DNA of 64,000 bases from Faecalibacterium sp. UBA1819 (GCA_002315015.1 DCEX01000018.1:1-64000); one strand, 5' to 3'. Shown: positions 36,188 to 45,407, counted from the first letter of the stretch. The notes: generated by a model from the sequence alone, not told the origin. Translations and numbers: made by a program.

Positions 36188-36532
36188 ATGTTCAACTTAA
36201 TTGATAAATTAAACCATATTCAATATGAGGAATTGGATATCGATGAAATTTTAGATCAAAGAGAAAGTCATCCTTTCGATACTGAGTGGATGAGAGTTTA
36301 CAATGATATAAAAGAACTAAAAAGAGGAAAAAAGTTTGATGATACCACGGATATAGAGAAAAAAGCATATACCACGGTTTACAAAAAATCGGACAATGAT
36401 GAGCTGGCGGGATATATTTGTGATGATTTTGGGTTAATTGCAGACAGCAAAGTTTTAAACTACTCTGATGAATGGTTGGATAAATTGGCTGCCTGTTATG
36501 AAAAAGGGATCATTCCTTGCGGAGAGCTGTAA
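36188..36532 (+). CDS. Small acidic protein of unknown function, AT-rich gene
   Basis: 114 aa, acidic, no membrane segment. AAGGGAG lies before the ATG. The protein has alternating helices with many Asp/Glu/Lys (YEELDIDEILDQRE, WMRVYNDIKELKRGKKF) and ends in a helix with WLDKLAACYEKGIIPCGEL. The gene is clearly richer in A and T than its neighbours, which hints at recent transfer. Small acidic soluble proteins of this form are often immunity proteins, but I see no toxin next to it and do not recognise a family. Confidence 0.65.
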   Translation: MFNLIDKLNHIQYEELDIDEILDQRESHPFDTEWMRVYNDIKELKRGKKFDDTTDIEKKAYTTVYKKSDNDELAGYICDDFGLIADSKVLNYSDEWLDKLAACYEKGIIPCGEL

Positions 36533-36638
36533 AAAATTGCATATCGCTTTTCGGTAGAGCCGGTATTGCATGAACAAGAGGAGAACCTTAAAAATGAACA
36601 ATGAGCGATTGCAACGATGCACAAATAAAAAAGATGGA

Positions 36639-37307
36639 TTAAGACTCAGGTTTAGATTGCGCAGGAGGTTCACACACAGTACATGTGCTTTTTTGCGCAG
36701 CCAGACGTTCTTGCCGTGAAAACACACATCCGCAGTAATCCTGACGGTACATTTGATAGGTTTCGGAAAGCTCAGTGCTGCGGCGAAAGCCATTTTTCTT
36801 TTTGAAATCGGAAAACAGCCACTTCACCCCGTATTTTTCCGCCATTTCCATTCCGATTTCGTTGAGCTTCTGCGCGTTTTTGTGCGGGCTGATGGAAAGT
36901 GTGGTGCAGAAATAGTCGAATTTTCCGTCGCGGCAAAGTTTGGCGGCCTGCTCCAGCCGAAGCCGGTAACAGGCAAAGCAGCGTTCTCCACCCTCGGGAA
37001 TATGCTCCAGCCCACGCACCGCCTCGTAAAATTCCGAAGGGCGGTAAGGCTCTACATGTACCTTCACCGGAAACGCCAGCGACGCTTGACAGGCAAAGCG
37101 GCATTGCTCTTTGGCGCGCATTTCATATTCTTCCGCCGTATCAATATTGGGGTTGTAATAATCTACGGTAATGTCAAAATGGCGGCACAGCGTTTCCAGC
37201 ACATAGCTGGAGCAAGGGGCACAGCAGCTGTGCAGCAGCAGCGTTTTTCGCTCACCGTTTAGGGAATCAATCAGCTTTTCCATTTCTAACTGAAAATTTT
37301 GCTTCAT
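36639..37307 (-). CDS. queH: Epoxyqueuosine reductase QueH
   Basis: 222 aa. It reduces epoxyqueuosine to queuosine in tRNA and replaces QueG in many anaerobes. Signatures: LHSCCAPCSSYV near 26-35 (CC and C ligands), DYYNPNIDTAEEY, GGERCFACYRLRL, FSDFKKKNGFRRS and YRQDYCGCVFS; the cysteines hold an iron-sulfur cluster and a further metal site. AGGAGAG lies before the ATG. It is monocistronic here and convergent with the gene at 36188. Confidence 0.94.
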   Translation of the reverse strand: MKQNFQLEMEKLIDSLNGERKTLLLHSCCAPCSSYVLETLCRHFDITVDYYNPNIDTAEEYEMRAKEQCRFACQASLAFPVKVHVEPYRPSEFYEAVRGLEHIPEGGERCFACYRLRLEQAAKLCRDGKFDYFCTTLSISPHKNAQKLNEIGMEMAEKYGVKWLFSDFKKKNGFRRSTELSETYQMYRQDYCGCVFSRQERLAAQKSTCTVCEPPAQSKPES

Positions 37308-37453
37308 GGAAATATTCTCTCCTATCTGAAAGTAACAATAAAAAGCTTGGACACAATATGCCGAAAAGCCTTACTTTTTCAAAACACCTTAACATCATAG
37401 CGCAAAAAAACAAAAAAGAAAAGATAAATTCAACACATCCTTTTTTGAAATTA

Positions 37454-37627
37454 TTACAAAAAGGTTAAAATATCCAACATACTTCCGTCACAAATCTTCG
37501 GTAAGATAGACACATCAGGAAGATTACTTCTTGAAGCACATGAAATTACAAGCCGAATCGTTGCAAAGAAGCTTTTGCTCCCGTTCGGCGTCAACTGATC
37601 CTCATGCACGAATGTGCGTGTTTTCAT
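37454..37627 (-). CDS. Candidate small protein of 57 residues
   Basis: A frame of 57 codons starts with ATG at 37627 on the minus strand after a near-perfect binding site, AAGGAGG at 37643-37637, nine bases away, and ends with TAA at 37454. The product begins MKTRTFVHEDQLTPNGSK and has a short hydrophobic stretch (FFATIRLVISC) in the middle. No promoter or terminator is obvious and no family is recognised. The strong binding site is the main argument. It lies between queH (same strand) and the DUF896 gene (opposite strand). The flanking stretches 37308-37453 and 37628-37701 hold nothing else I can support. Confidence 0.4.
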   Translation of the reverse strand: MKTRTFVHEDQLTPNGSKSFFATIRLVISCASRSNLPDVSILPKICDGSMLDILTFL

Positions 37628-37701
37628 AAACTTTTTCCTCCTTCACTTCTTTTCACAGCAAAGGGCGCGCCGGGCTTGGATTTGCAAGTCTGACGCGCTT
37701 T

Positions 37702-37730
37702 TTGCGTTTTCTTTAAAAAAGTGGTATAAT
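37702..37730 (+). promoter_or_regulatory. Promoter of the DUF896 gene
   Basis: -35 TTGCGT at 37702-37707, 17-base spacer, -10 TATAAT at 37725-37730; the leader to the ATG is about 80 bases. Confidence 0.7.
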
Positions 37731-37818
37731 AAAACAGATTATGAAAGATTGGGTGGAAAGCATCTGAAAATACAAAAGATTCAAACCATTTTGTCGTTGA
37801 ATCACATGGAGGATCAAT

Positions 37819-38007
37819 ATGACGCAAGAAAAAATTGCCCGCATTAACGAACTGGCCGCCAAAAGCCGCACCGAACAGGGCTTAACTGAAGAAGAACAAA
37901 CTGAGCAGGCAGCGATGCGCCGGGAATATGTGGACGCGATGAAGCATTCGTTAAAAACACAGCTGGATCGCACCGTTATTGTGAACCCGGACGGAAGCCG
38001 TACATAG
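37819..38007 (+). CDS. DUF896 (YnzC-family) small protein
   Basis: 62 aa. The sequence has the family pattern: KIARINELAAKSRTEQGLT, then a helix with EEQTEQAAMRREYVDAMKHS, then LKTQLDRTVIVNPDGS. Members are small helical proteins of Firmicutes, often under stress or SOS control, with unknown function. GGAGG lies seven bases before the ATG and a consensus promoter is present upstream. The 200 bases that follow hold no gene I can support. Confidence 0.9.
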   Translation: MTQEKIARINELAAKSRTEQGLTEEEQTEQAAMRREYVDAMKHSLKTQLDRTVIVNPDGSRT

Positions 38008-38207
38008 CTAAAAAAGAAATAAGCGTCTGCAAAAAATGTGCCAAAAGGAAAATGGCTGCCGCACGGCCTGCAAGAGGAGAGAGGGCTTGCGGCAAAACCG
38101 TTTTGGCGCTGTGATTTGAAGCGCAAGCAAGGCGTATTTCGTCTATAAAAAGGGGCGCTTTCAATCGGAAGGGAAAGGGGCACATAGCAGCAAGGGGGGG
38201 CGATGCT

Positions 38208-40598
38208 TTGGAAAATAGACGGATGATTCGATTGCCGAAATCATATTTGGTGCAGGAAGGGAAAAAAGGGGTCATTCTGCCTGATGCCCTGCCGGTGGAA
38301 GGTGACTTTCAGGATGATTGGGAAGTAGAGTGTGAGGAAATGCAATACAGCGACTATCAAATTTCAAACGGGCATTCGGGGGGCAATACGCCGCAGCCGG
38401 CACAGCCGACCCCGCCGCCCAAAAAGCATTTTTGGAAAAAGTTGTTGCTGCGCTTGGCAGCTGTGCTGGTGGTTTTAGGCCTTGTGGCGGGAGGTTTGCT
38501 GATTTCCTACTTAAAGCGGGCTACCGTTAACGATTTTCTGTGGCTGAGCTTGGAACAGCTGCCCTACCGCGATGCAACGATTCTTTATGCGCAGCACCGA
38601 GAAACGGGCGAGTGGGAAGAGTACGACACCTTGCGGGCGACTCAGCAGCGCATTTGGGTGCCGCTCAGCGAAATCCCGCTTGACTTACAACATGCCTTTG
38701 TGGCCGTGGAGGACCGAGATTTTTATAAGCACAGCGGCGTAAGTTGGAAACGCACCATTTTTGCCGGACTCAATGAAGTCAAAAAAATTCTGACCGGCAC
38801 ATATTTTGGCGGAGAAGAAGGCATTAAGCAGGGGGCTTCCACCATTGATCAGCAGCTGATTAAAAATTTGCTGGGGGACGATGAGGCCGGCGGCTTTGAC
38901 GGTTATATGCGGAAAGTGCGCGAGATTTGGCGCGCGCTGGAATTGGACCGCAATTATGAAAAAGACGTCATTTTGGAAGCTTATCTGAATGTGATTGGCA
39001 TGACTGGCAACACCGCAGGTGTACAGGCTGAGAGCATCAAGCTGTTTAATAGGCCGGTCAGCGAGCTTTCTTTGGCACAGTGCGCGTCACTGGCGGCAAT
39101 TACGAAAAACCCCAGCCGCTATGACCCGGTGCGTTACCCCGAAAACAATATTTCTCGCCGCAATTATATTTTGCAGGAGATGTACGAGCAAGGCTATATT
39201 ACAAAGGCCGAGTATGATACGGCCTGTGCCGAGCCGCTCAATCTGGAACCCGGTACAGTAGAGGTGCAGCCCACGGGAGTGACTTCCTGGTTTACGGATG
39301 AAGTGATTGAGGATGTTTCAGAGGATTTAATGCGTGAATACGGGCTGACCAATGAACAGGTGACATCTTTGCTGTATGACGGAGGTTTGCGCATCTATAC
39401 CACCGTAGATCCCGAACTTCAGCGCATTATGGAGGAAAAGATGACAGGCGGGGCCTTTTTCGGCGGACCGGGCATTGCGGGAACGCAGCCGGTTTATGAT
39501 GAGGAAGGAAACCCGGTGCTTGACGAAAACGGCGAGCAGGTGACGGAAAAGGCGACGGAATATCCCGAGGCGGCGATGGTCAGCATTGATTATACGGGCA
39601 GATTATGCGCTGTGGTCGGCAGTGTAGAGGAAAAAGAATTTTCGCGCGCGTTTAACCGCGGCACGGACGCTTTACGCCAAGTGGGAAGTACCATGAAGCC
39701 GATTGGGCCTTATGTGCTTGCGCTGGAAAATAATAAAATTAACTGGTCGACGCCGCTTTTGGATGCGCCGGTGCGCGATGAAGTAGACGAGAAAACGGGC
39801 GAAACAAAGCCGTGGCCTGCCAACGTAACGCTCACCTACACGCAGGATGACATCTTGGTGGCCGATGCCATGGCGCAAAGCGTGAACACAGTGGCAGTGC
39901 GCGTGGGCGAGCTTGTGGGCAGCGACAATATCTATGATTTTGTGACCGATTCGCTGCACATTACCAGCTTTACCGAAAAAGACCGCGATCTCGGCCCGAT
40001 GGTGCTGGGATCTTCGACCTATGGCGTAACGCCCTACGAGCTGGCGGGCGCTTATATGATGTTTGGTTCCGGCGGCACCTTTACCACGCTTCACAGCTAT
40101 GAAAGCGTACAGACGGGAACCGGCAAAGAGTTATTAACGCCCGTCATTCAAACCGAGCAGGTGATTTCCTCGGATACGGCTTGGGTGATGAATCGAATGC
40201 TCAAGGGCGTGATGGAGGGCGCGGGAACAGCCTCCGGCTATGCTTTGTCCGGCGGAATGGAAAGCGTTGGAAAAACGGGAACCAGCTCGGACAACCGCGA
40301 CTTCTGGTTTGTGGGCATGACACCCTATTATGTGACGGCAACGTGGTATGGATATGACTCCGGCGCTTCGCTGAACCTTACCAACGGAACACAGGAAACC
40401 GTCCGTGCGTGGCGTTCTGTCATGCAGGAAGCGCAGCGCAATCTGCCGCAAAAAGAGTTTACCCCTGACAGTTCTGTACAGGAGCTGAAATACTGTGTGG
40501 AAACGGGTGAACTGGCCGGAGATACCTGTTGGAGAACCAAAACAGGATATTATCGAACCAGCGATGTTCCCCAGCTTTGCACAAAGCATGCCTCTTAA
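38208..40598 (+). CDS. Class A penicillin-binding protein
   Basis: 796 aa bifunctional peptidoglycan synthase. A cytoplasmic tail of about 75 residues with a proline stretch is followed by one transmembrane helix (about 77-99). The glycosyltransferase domain shows VEDRDFYKHSGV and GASTIDQQLIKNL; the transpeptidase domain shows Ser494 in GSTMKP, AQSVNT and KTGT at 689-692. The tail ends with a cysteine-containing segment (KYCVETGELAGDTC). I use TTG 38208 because AAGGGGGG lies eight bases upstream; ATG 38223 is an alternative. A GNAT gene follows 27 bases later. Confidence 0.93.
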   Translation: MENRRMIRLPKSYLVQEGKKGVILPDALPVEGDFQDDWEVECEEMQYSDYQISNGHSGGNTPQPAQPTPPPKKHFWKKLLLRLAAVLVVLGLVAGGLLISYLKRATVNDFLWLSLEQLPYRDATILYAQHRETGEWEEYDTLRATQQRIWVPLSEIPLDLQHAFVAVEDRDFYKHSGVSWKRTIFAGLNEVKKILTGTYFGGEEGIKQGASTIDQQLIKNLLGDDEAGGFDGYMRKVREIWRALELDRNYEKDVILEAYLNVIGMTGNTAGVQAESIKLFNRPVSELSLAQCASLAAITKNPSRYDPVRYPENNISRRNYILQEMYEQGYITKAEYDTACAEPLNLEPGTVEVQPTGVTSWFTDEVIEDVSEDLMREYGLTNEQVTSLLYDGGLRIYTTVDPELQRIMEEKMTGGAFFGGPGIAGTQPVYDEEGNPVLDENGEQVTEKATEYPEAAMVSIDYTGRLCAVVGSVEEKEFSRAFNRGTDALRQVGSTMKPIGPYVLALENNKINWSTPLLDAPVRDEVDEKTGETKPWPANVTLTYTQDDILVADAMAQSVNTVAVRVGELVGSDNIYDFVTDSLHITSFTEKDRDLGPMVLGSSTYGVTPYELAGAYMMFGSGGTFTTLHSYESVQTGTGKELLTPVIQTEQVISSDTAWVMNRMLKGVMEGAGTASGYALSGGMESVGKTGTSSDNRDFWFVGMTPYYVTATWYGYDSGASLNLTNGTQETVRAWRSVMQEAQRNLPQKEFTPDSSVQELKYCVETGELAGDTCWRTKTGYYRTSDVPQLCTKHAS

Positions 40599-40625
40599 AA
40601 ATTGTTTGACAGGAGAGAATGAGAA

Positions 40626-41201
40626 ATGAAGGTAAAACAGCTGACATTGGAGCAGATGCGTCGGATTTATGATGATTTCTTTCCCGAAGCCTTTCCTCAA
40701 AATGAAATCCGCCCTTGGGAGAATTTAAAAGGCCATTGGGACAATGGCCGGTATGAGTGCTACGGCTATTTTGACGACGAGGACGCATTGTGCAGCTATG
40801 CATTCTTTTTTCGCAGTGAAAAAACCTTGCTGTTGGATTATTTGGCCTCGGTTCCGCAAAAACGCAGCGGAGGGCTTGGCGCTTCGTTTTTAAAGGAGCT
40901 TTGCAAGAATGTGGTGCAAGACATGATGCTGGCTGAAGTGGAAGCGCCAATTTCCGGTGACCCGGAAACCGACGCTCTTCGCTGCCGCCGAATTGCGTTT
41001 TACGAAAGAAATGGTCTGGTGCAGGAGAATATCATGAGCTGCGTGTGCGGCGTGACTTATCGCCTGATGAGTACCGGCTTTTCGGGAACGGATGATGAGC
41101 TGCACGCCCAAATCGAGGAGATGTATCTCGATCTTTTAGGGCAAGATTTTTTTCAAGAACATGTTATCGTATGGCAGGAACCCGTTAAAAGCCACGCATA
41201 A
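40626..41201 (+). CDS. GNAT-family acetyltransferase
   Basis: 191 aa. The pattern is YGYFDDEDALCSYAFFF, LLLDYLASVPQKRSGGLGASFL with the acetyl-CoA loop (QKRSGGLGA), and RRIAFYERNGLVQ at the last helix, all typical of N-acetyltransferases. AGGAGAGAATGAG lies before the ATG. It follows the penicillin-binding protein closely, so the two are probably cotranscribed. The substrate is unknown. Confidence 0.85.
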   Translation: MKVKQLTLEQMRRIYDDFFPEAFPQNEIRPWENLKGHWDNGRYECYGYFDDEDALCSYAFFFRSEKTLLLDYLASVPQKRSGGLGASFLKELCKNVVQDMMLAEVEAPISGDPETDALRCRRIAFYERNGLVQENIMSCVCGVTYRLMSTGFSGTDDELHAQIEEMYLDLLGQDFFQEHVIVWQEPVKSHA

Positions 41202-41213
41202 CCATATGAATTC

Positions 41214-41257
41214 AAAAATCCCCGTTTTTCTCCTAGCGAGAAAAGCGGGGATTTTTT
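41214..41257. terminator. Bidirectional terminator between convergent genes
   Basis: AAAAATCCCCG at 41214-41224 and CGGGGATTTTT at 41246-41256 form the base of the stem, extended by TTTCTC/GAGAAA around CTAGC. T-tracts occur on both strands. Confidence 0.9.
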
Positions 41258-41267
41258 GTGTTGCTTA

Positions 41268-42605
41268 TTATTTTTTTTCAGCAGGAGGTAAAAAACGCTT
41301 GATTTTGGCTTCCATAGCCGCAGCATCGGCGGGGGAAATCGCGGCCTTTTCCACATAACCGTAAATGCGCCCGGCAAAATCGGCAAAGCGCGGGGCAATG
41401 CGCGCAAAGCGTTTGGGATGCAGCTTTAAAGCAAACATGCCGTGAATGCCCAGAAGGGCGAAATATTTCAGCCAGTTAAAGTGCGGCTGAAACGGGGGAG
41501 AGAACGGCTTGTCACGCGGCGGTTCCCGATATACCTGCTCCAGCAAGTCAGCCATGCGAAGATAAGCAGGGCGCTCGCTTTTGTCAAAGTAGCCCTCGAT
41601 GACTTCTTTTTGAATCGGAAAGCCCGCTTGCTCATGCTCCGCGGCATCCTCAAAGGCTTCATAGCAGTCGATGACGGCGGCATCCCGGTAAATCACCGGG
41701 TCGAACTCATGTTCAATCGGTACAGGACGCAAAACACCGCAGCTTTTCCCGGCGAAATATACCTCGGCAATGGCGGTACTCATCCAAATAAAAATGCGGT
41801 CTGCGGCAACGATCCACTGCTTGACGCTGTCGGAGAAAATGACGTGGAAATTGGAGTGCTTTTCTGCCAGCGTAAGCAAAGCGGGGCTGTTCCACTCGGA
41901 GGGGTGGCGGCGATAAACCAGCTGTGCCTCGGGGTGTTGTGTTAAATAGCGGTCAAACCAAGCCAGTGTTTGCTCCATGCTGACGCGATTGGTATGAGCA
42001 AAGCCGGTGAAATCCTCCCCTGCCATTTCAGAAAGCTCCCGTACCTCCTGCTCGGTCATGCTGGCGTAACCAAAGCTGGAAATGTAAAGCAGTAAGGGAC
42101 GGCCAGCATCCAGCCCGTGTTCGGCGCAAAGCGCTTCTTTGCTTTTGAAATAGCCCTCAAATTCCGGGCGCAGGAAATCCATCATCACCGCGCCGGTTAC
42201 GGGGCAGTTTTTTTCTTCCATGCCATGTGCAATCAAGCGCTCCTGCGTGCGTTTTCCCCAACAGGTTTGAATGCACTTTTTGGCATTTCCGTTAAAGTTA
42301 AACCATGCGCCTTCCTCCTGCGTGTCGGAAAGCATTTGCTCCCAGTGAAGATTGACCACTTTATTGCACACGCCGACATTGTTATACACATGGCTGTTGA
42401 TGGCTTCGTCGTCGTACATGCAGCTGGACACGAGTACCTCGGGCTTGTCCCAGCCGCGAATGCGCCGGGAGATACGTTTGATATCGAGCAGCTGCTGGAT
42501 GGCAACCGTATACCCCCTGCGTTCCAGCTCGGCTTTTAAAAGCAGGATGCTTTCATATTCCCGCACAACATGTTCGTATAAAATCAAAAAATCAGTATGC
42601 TTCAT
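41268..42605 (-). CDS. Surface-carbohydrate biosynthesis protein, glycosyltransferase-like
   Basis: 445 aa soluble protein. The layout fits a GT-B-like fold of the surface polysaccharide family: an N-terminal half with DFLILYEHVVREYESILLLK and LVSSCMYDDEAINSHVYN, and a C-terminal half with LLYISSFGYAS, QLVYRRHPSEWN, IVAADRIFIWMSTAIAEVYFAGKSC and RPVPIEHEF, the region where a nucleotide-sugar or polyprenyl-linked donor would bind. Its start overlaps the stop of the SGNH gene by four bases, so it is coupled to the MBOAT-SGNH pair. It probably builds or transfers part of a surface glycan; the sugar is unknown. Confidence 0.65.
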   Translation of the reverse strand: MKHTDFLILYEHVVREYESILLLKAELERRGYTVAIQQLLDIKRISRRIRGWDKPEVLVSSCMYDDEAINSHVYNNVGVCNKVVNLHWEQMLSDTQEEGAWFNFNGNAKKCIQTCWGKRTQERLIAHGMEEKNCPVTGAVMMDFLRPEFEGYFKSKEALCAEHGLDAGRPLLLYISSFGYASMTEQEVRELSEMAGEDFTGFAHTNRVSMEQTLAWFDRYLTQHPEAQLVYRRHPSEWNSPALLTLAEKHSNFHVIFSDSVKQWIVAADRIFIWMSTAIAEVYFAGKSCGVLRPVPIEHEFDPVIYRDAAVIDCYEAFEDAAEHEQAGFPIQKEVIEGYFDKSERPAYLRMADLLEQVYREPPRDKPFSPPFQPHFNWLKYFALLGIHGMFALKLHPKRFARIAPRFADFAGRIYGYVEKAAISPADAAAMEAKIKRFLPPAEKK

Positions 42606-43660
42606 GCCATCACTTCCTGAAATAAAAATGAGGTGTATTCGGGCAGCCCGCGCACAACGTCCAAATGCAAGCCGTCATAATATTGTTCCTGTGTAAAGGT
42701 TTTGATGGGTTCATATTCAAAGTCGAGTACGGGAACGCCGGTTGCCTCTAAGCGTGATTTGATTTGATCCAATTCGCTGTCAATGCCCAGCGGCTCGACC
42801 AAAAGCTCGCGCAGCGCATCATCAATGGGAGGCAGAACAAAGGTCAACTCAATATTGTTTTCCCGGCAATAGGCAGCCAATTCCTCCAGCCGCTTCATGT
42901 TTTCTTCGTTGACGGTGTAAGCACTGTCAGACTCTGTGGCACTTTGCATGGCCTTCAGCAAAGCGGTGGGGTTGGTGCAGCGTTCTGCGGAAGCCCCCGT
43001 GCTGTCTGTTATTGTTTCTGTTTCAATTGCGGGAACCACACCCGGTTTTGCCACATTGGCGTACAGGGTGGCGGCATAAGCAATCAAATTGCGCCGGTAG
43101 GGCAGCGGCGCACCGGTTTCGTCCAGATAGTCCTCCTCGGCCCAATTTCCGGCATCGCGTGTGGCTCCTGTTTGAATGCCCCGCAAGCGCTGTGCCGCTT
43201 CATTCAGCATGTCGATGTTGGTGTTGAAATTGGTCAAATAGGCAAACGGATTTTCTACCACGGTGGTAATGGCCTGCATTCGGTTGCGCGCGTCGCCTTC
43301 ACGAAGGGTATAGAAGCTCACCTCAAAAACGCAGCGTTTCAGCGCTGTTTTTTCGGCGGCAAGATAAAATAAATCTAAACTTTCATTCATAGAAGCGCCG
43401 CCGAACGCAAGGTTGGACCAAGCTACACCGGAAGCTTGCTCCACCAAATCCATATCAAAGTGTGCCATGCGGGAATCTCCCAGAATAATGGAGTCCTGCG
43501 GCTGGTTTAAAAAGCTTCGGATGCGCGTGATGTAGGAGTCCTCGCTGACGGCGCCGCCTTTTAAGCCGAAATAATCATACGGCTCGAAATAAAGGAACGC
43601 GCCAAAATAACAAAGAAAGGGAAGGGCAAGGCAAAAAAGCCGAACAAGCAGTTTTTTCAT
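42602..43660 (-). CDS. SGNH-family partner of MBOAT (DltD/AlgJ-like)
   Basis: 352 aa. One N-terminal membrane anchor (about 4-25), then an extracytoplasmic SGNH domain. The catalytic serine lies in LGDSR (Ser63) and the Asp-His pair in DGLH (Asp329, His332). NLAFGGASMNESLDL corresponds to block II. Such proteins work with membrane-bound O-acyltransferases to place acyl groups on polysaccharides. It is encoded 11 bases after the MBOAT gene and overlaps the next gene. Unlike the three SGNH-like paralogs at 1367-8302 it keeps the catalytic triad. Confidence 0.85.
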   Translation of the reverse strand: MKKLLVRLFCLALPFLCYFGAFLYFEPYDYFGLKGGAVSEDSYITRIRSFLNQPQDSIILGDSRMAHFDMDLVEQASGVAWSNLAFGGASMNESLDLFYLAAEKTALKRCVFEVSFYTLREGDARNRMQAITTVVENPFAYLTNFNTNIDMLNEAAQRLRGIQTGATRDAGNWAEEDYLDETGAPLPYRRNLIAYAATLYANVAKPGVVPAIETETITDSTGASAERCTNPTALLKAMQSATESDSAYTVNEENMKRLEELAAYCRENNIELTFVLPPIDDALRELLVEPLGIDSELDQIKSRLEATGVPVLDFEYEPIKTFTQEQYYDGLHLDVVRGLPEYTSFLFQEVMA

Positions 43661-43671
43661 ACAATCCTCCC

Positions 43672-45135
43672 TTAAAAATTGTTATACAAAAAGTTGGCGG
43701 CGGTGGCAAAATAACCGTTATTCAGCAAAAAACCGCCAAAAATCATGCCGCACAGGATATAATAAAGCACCCAGCGGACAGCAAACGGACGATTCAACAG
43801 CCAACTGGAAAGGGTTTCACCTTTACACGCAAAGCGCCGTAAGCACTCCAGAACAACCGCCAGCACAAAACCAACAGCAAGAAAGCCGGCTGCGGCATAG
43901 ACCAAAATGGCCGTTTGCAGGGACGCATTCCAAATGGAAAAGAAGTCGTTCCAGAATGCCGAAAGAGAAAGCGGCTGGAGGGGGGCGCTTAACACATACA
44001 ATGCCTGTGATACATCGCTGCTGCGGAAAAAGACCCACGCAATATTCACCAGCAAAAAAGTGAAAAGGCACTGCACAACGCTCCACGCGCGGCTTTCTTC
44101 CTTGATAGAAAGACTGCTGCGGATTTTTGTGCGCAGGGGCAGCGTTAACGTGCCGCACACTTGATAAATACCGTGCAGAAGTCCCCAAATCAAAAAGCAA
44201 ATGCCTGTTCCGTGCCACAGCCCCGAAACCACAAAGGTGAGCAGCAAATTGATGCATTTTCGAGCGGTGCCGCGGCGATTTCCGCCAAGGGAAATATAAA
44301 CGTAGTCGCGCAGCCAGCTGGACAGGCTGATGTGCCAGCGTCCCCAAAACTCCTTAATGGAGCGCGAAAAATAAGGGGTGTTGAAGTTGATGGGGATTTT
44401 CAGCCCCAGCAGCTCGGCAAAGCCAAGCGCCAACAAGGAGTAGCCGACAAAGTCAAAGTACAGCTGGAACCCGTAGCCGAACGCCGCGGCAAGCAGCGTG
44501 AAACCTTGATAGGAATAGACATCGGCGTAAACTCCGTTGACAAATACCGCCAGCACATCGGCAACCGCTACCTTATAAAGATAGCCTTGCGCAATCGTCA
44601 GCAGTGCGTGGGGGGCGTGCTGCGGCACAAACCGACGCGACCGCTTCAACTGCGGGAAAAAGCTGCCGGCACGCAGAATAGGCCCGGATGAAATACAGCA
44701 AAAAAAGCTGACAAAAAGAGCTACATGGACAAAGCGGCGCTCGGGTGCGCAAGTTTTGCGGTAGACATCAATGGCATAACTGGCGGCTTGCAGCGTGAAA
44801 AAGCTGATGCCCAGTGGCAGGAGGAATGAGGTTCCAGCGCTTTGCAGGGCAAGGCCAAAAGCTTTACAGAAAACAAGCAAGCCGATTGTTGCAACGCACA
44901 GCAAAAACAGCCGGATTTTACGCGCTTTGCCCGAAGCCTTGTCCATCCAAGGTACAAGCGCCCAAACCGCCGCGCTTTCTGCAATCAAAAGCGGCAGCCA
45001 TTGCGGGGTAGCACAGGCATAAAACAGCCAGCTGGCGGCAAGCAAAACCGCGTTTTGAAACCGGCGCGGCACAAGAAACACCGCCAGCAGCGTGAGGGGG
45101 AAAAACAGAAAAAAGCCGAGTTGATGAAAGCTCAA
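43672..45135 (-). CDS. MBOAT-family membrane-bound O-acyltransferase
   Basis: 487 aa with about 11 membrane segments. Signatures: YFDFVGYSLLALG, NFNTPYFSRSIKEFWGRWHISLSSWLRDYVY, and SGLWHGTGICFLIWGLLHG with the active-site histidine (WHGTG). It moves acyl groups across the membrane to an acceptor, with the SGNH protein encoded next. I chose the TTG at 45135 because GGGAG lies seven bases upstream; the open frame runs further back through a structured leader and is not coding there. It is the first gene of a three-gene minus-strand operon, divergent from legB. Confidence 0.92.
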   Translation of the reverse strand: MSFHQLGFFLFFPLTLLAVFLVPRRFQNAVLLAASWLFYACATPQWLPLLIAESAAVWALVPWMDKASGKARKIRLFLLCVATIGLLVFCKAFGLALQSAGTSFLLPLGISFFTLQAASYAIDVYRKTCAPERRFVHVALFVSFFCCISSGPILRAGSFFPQLKRSRRFVPQHAPHALLTIAQGYLYKVAVADVLAVFVNGVYADVYSYQGFTLLAAAFGYGFQLYFDFVGYSLLALGFAELLGLKIPINFNTPYFSRSIKEFWGRWHISLSSWLRDYVYISLGGNRRGTARKCINLLLTFVVSGLWHGTGICFLIWGLLHGIYQVCGTLTLPLRTKIRSSLSIKEESRAWSVVQCLFTFLLVNIAWVFFRSSDVSQALYVLSAPLQPLSLSAFWNDFFSIWNASLQTAILVYAAAGFLAVGFVLAVVLECLRRFACKGETLSSWLLNRPFAVRWVLYYILCGMIFGGFLLNNGYFATAANFLYNNF

Positions 45136-45165
45136 GACGACACTCCCTTTTGAAAAAAGTTGTGA

Positions 45166-45281
45166 GGGGCGTTCTGAACCGCCGAATTTTTCCTTCTTTC
45201 GTTTCAGAAACGCCCCAGACGGCACCGCACGGCGTACATTTTGCGCGAAAAAACAGCGTTTTTGAAATAGCGCTGCCGTCT
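45166..45281 (-). promoter_or_regulatory. Structured leader of the MBOAT operon
   Basis: Two adjacent stems read on the minus strand: AGACGGCA (45281-45274) with TGCCGTCT (45224-45217), immediately followed by GGGGCGTTTCTGAA (45216-45203) with TTCAGAACGCCCC (45178-45166), the latter with one bulged base. A CTTTTTTC run follows before the ribosome binding site, which suggests an attenuator. No known riboswitch class is recognised. Confidence 0.55.
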
Positions 45282-45318
45282 GATTTTGATACAAACAGTT
45301 TGAACTTAACGATATTTT

Positions 45319-45347
45319 ATTATATCGGCATCCAGTGTTTTTGTAAA
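45319..45347 (-). promoter_or_regulatory. Promoter of the MBOAT operon
   Basis: On the minus strand: -35 TTTACA (45347-45342), 17-base spacer, -10 TATAAT (45324-45319). The transcript would begin near 45312 and contain about 175 bases of leader. Confidence 0.75.
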
Positions 45348-45407
45348 GAATACCGCTCGCAACGCGCGTGTTTTTTCACAACTTTCCAACGAAAGCAGAG
45401 GCTTTTA

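Noticed and set aside
37614-37847. Open frame of 77 codons over the DUF896 promoter region
   Set aside because: It covers the promoter at 37702-37730 and overlaps the true DUF896 start in another frame; no binding site.
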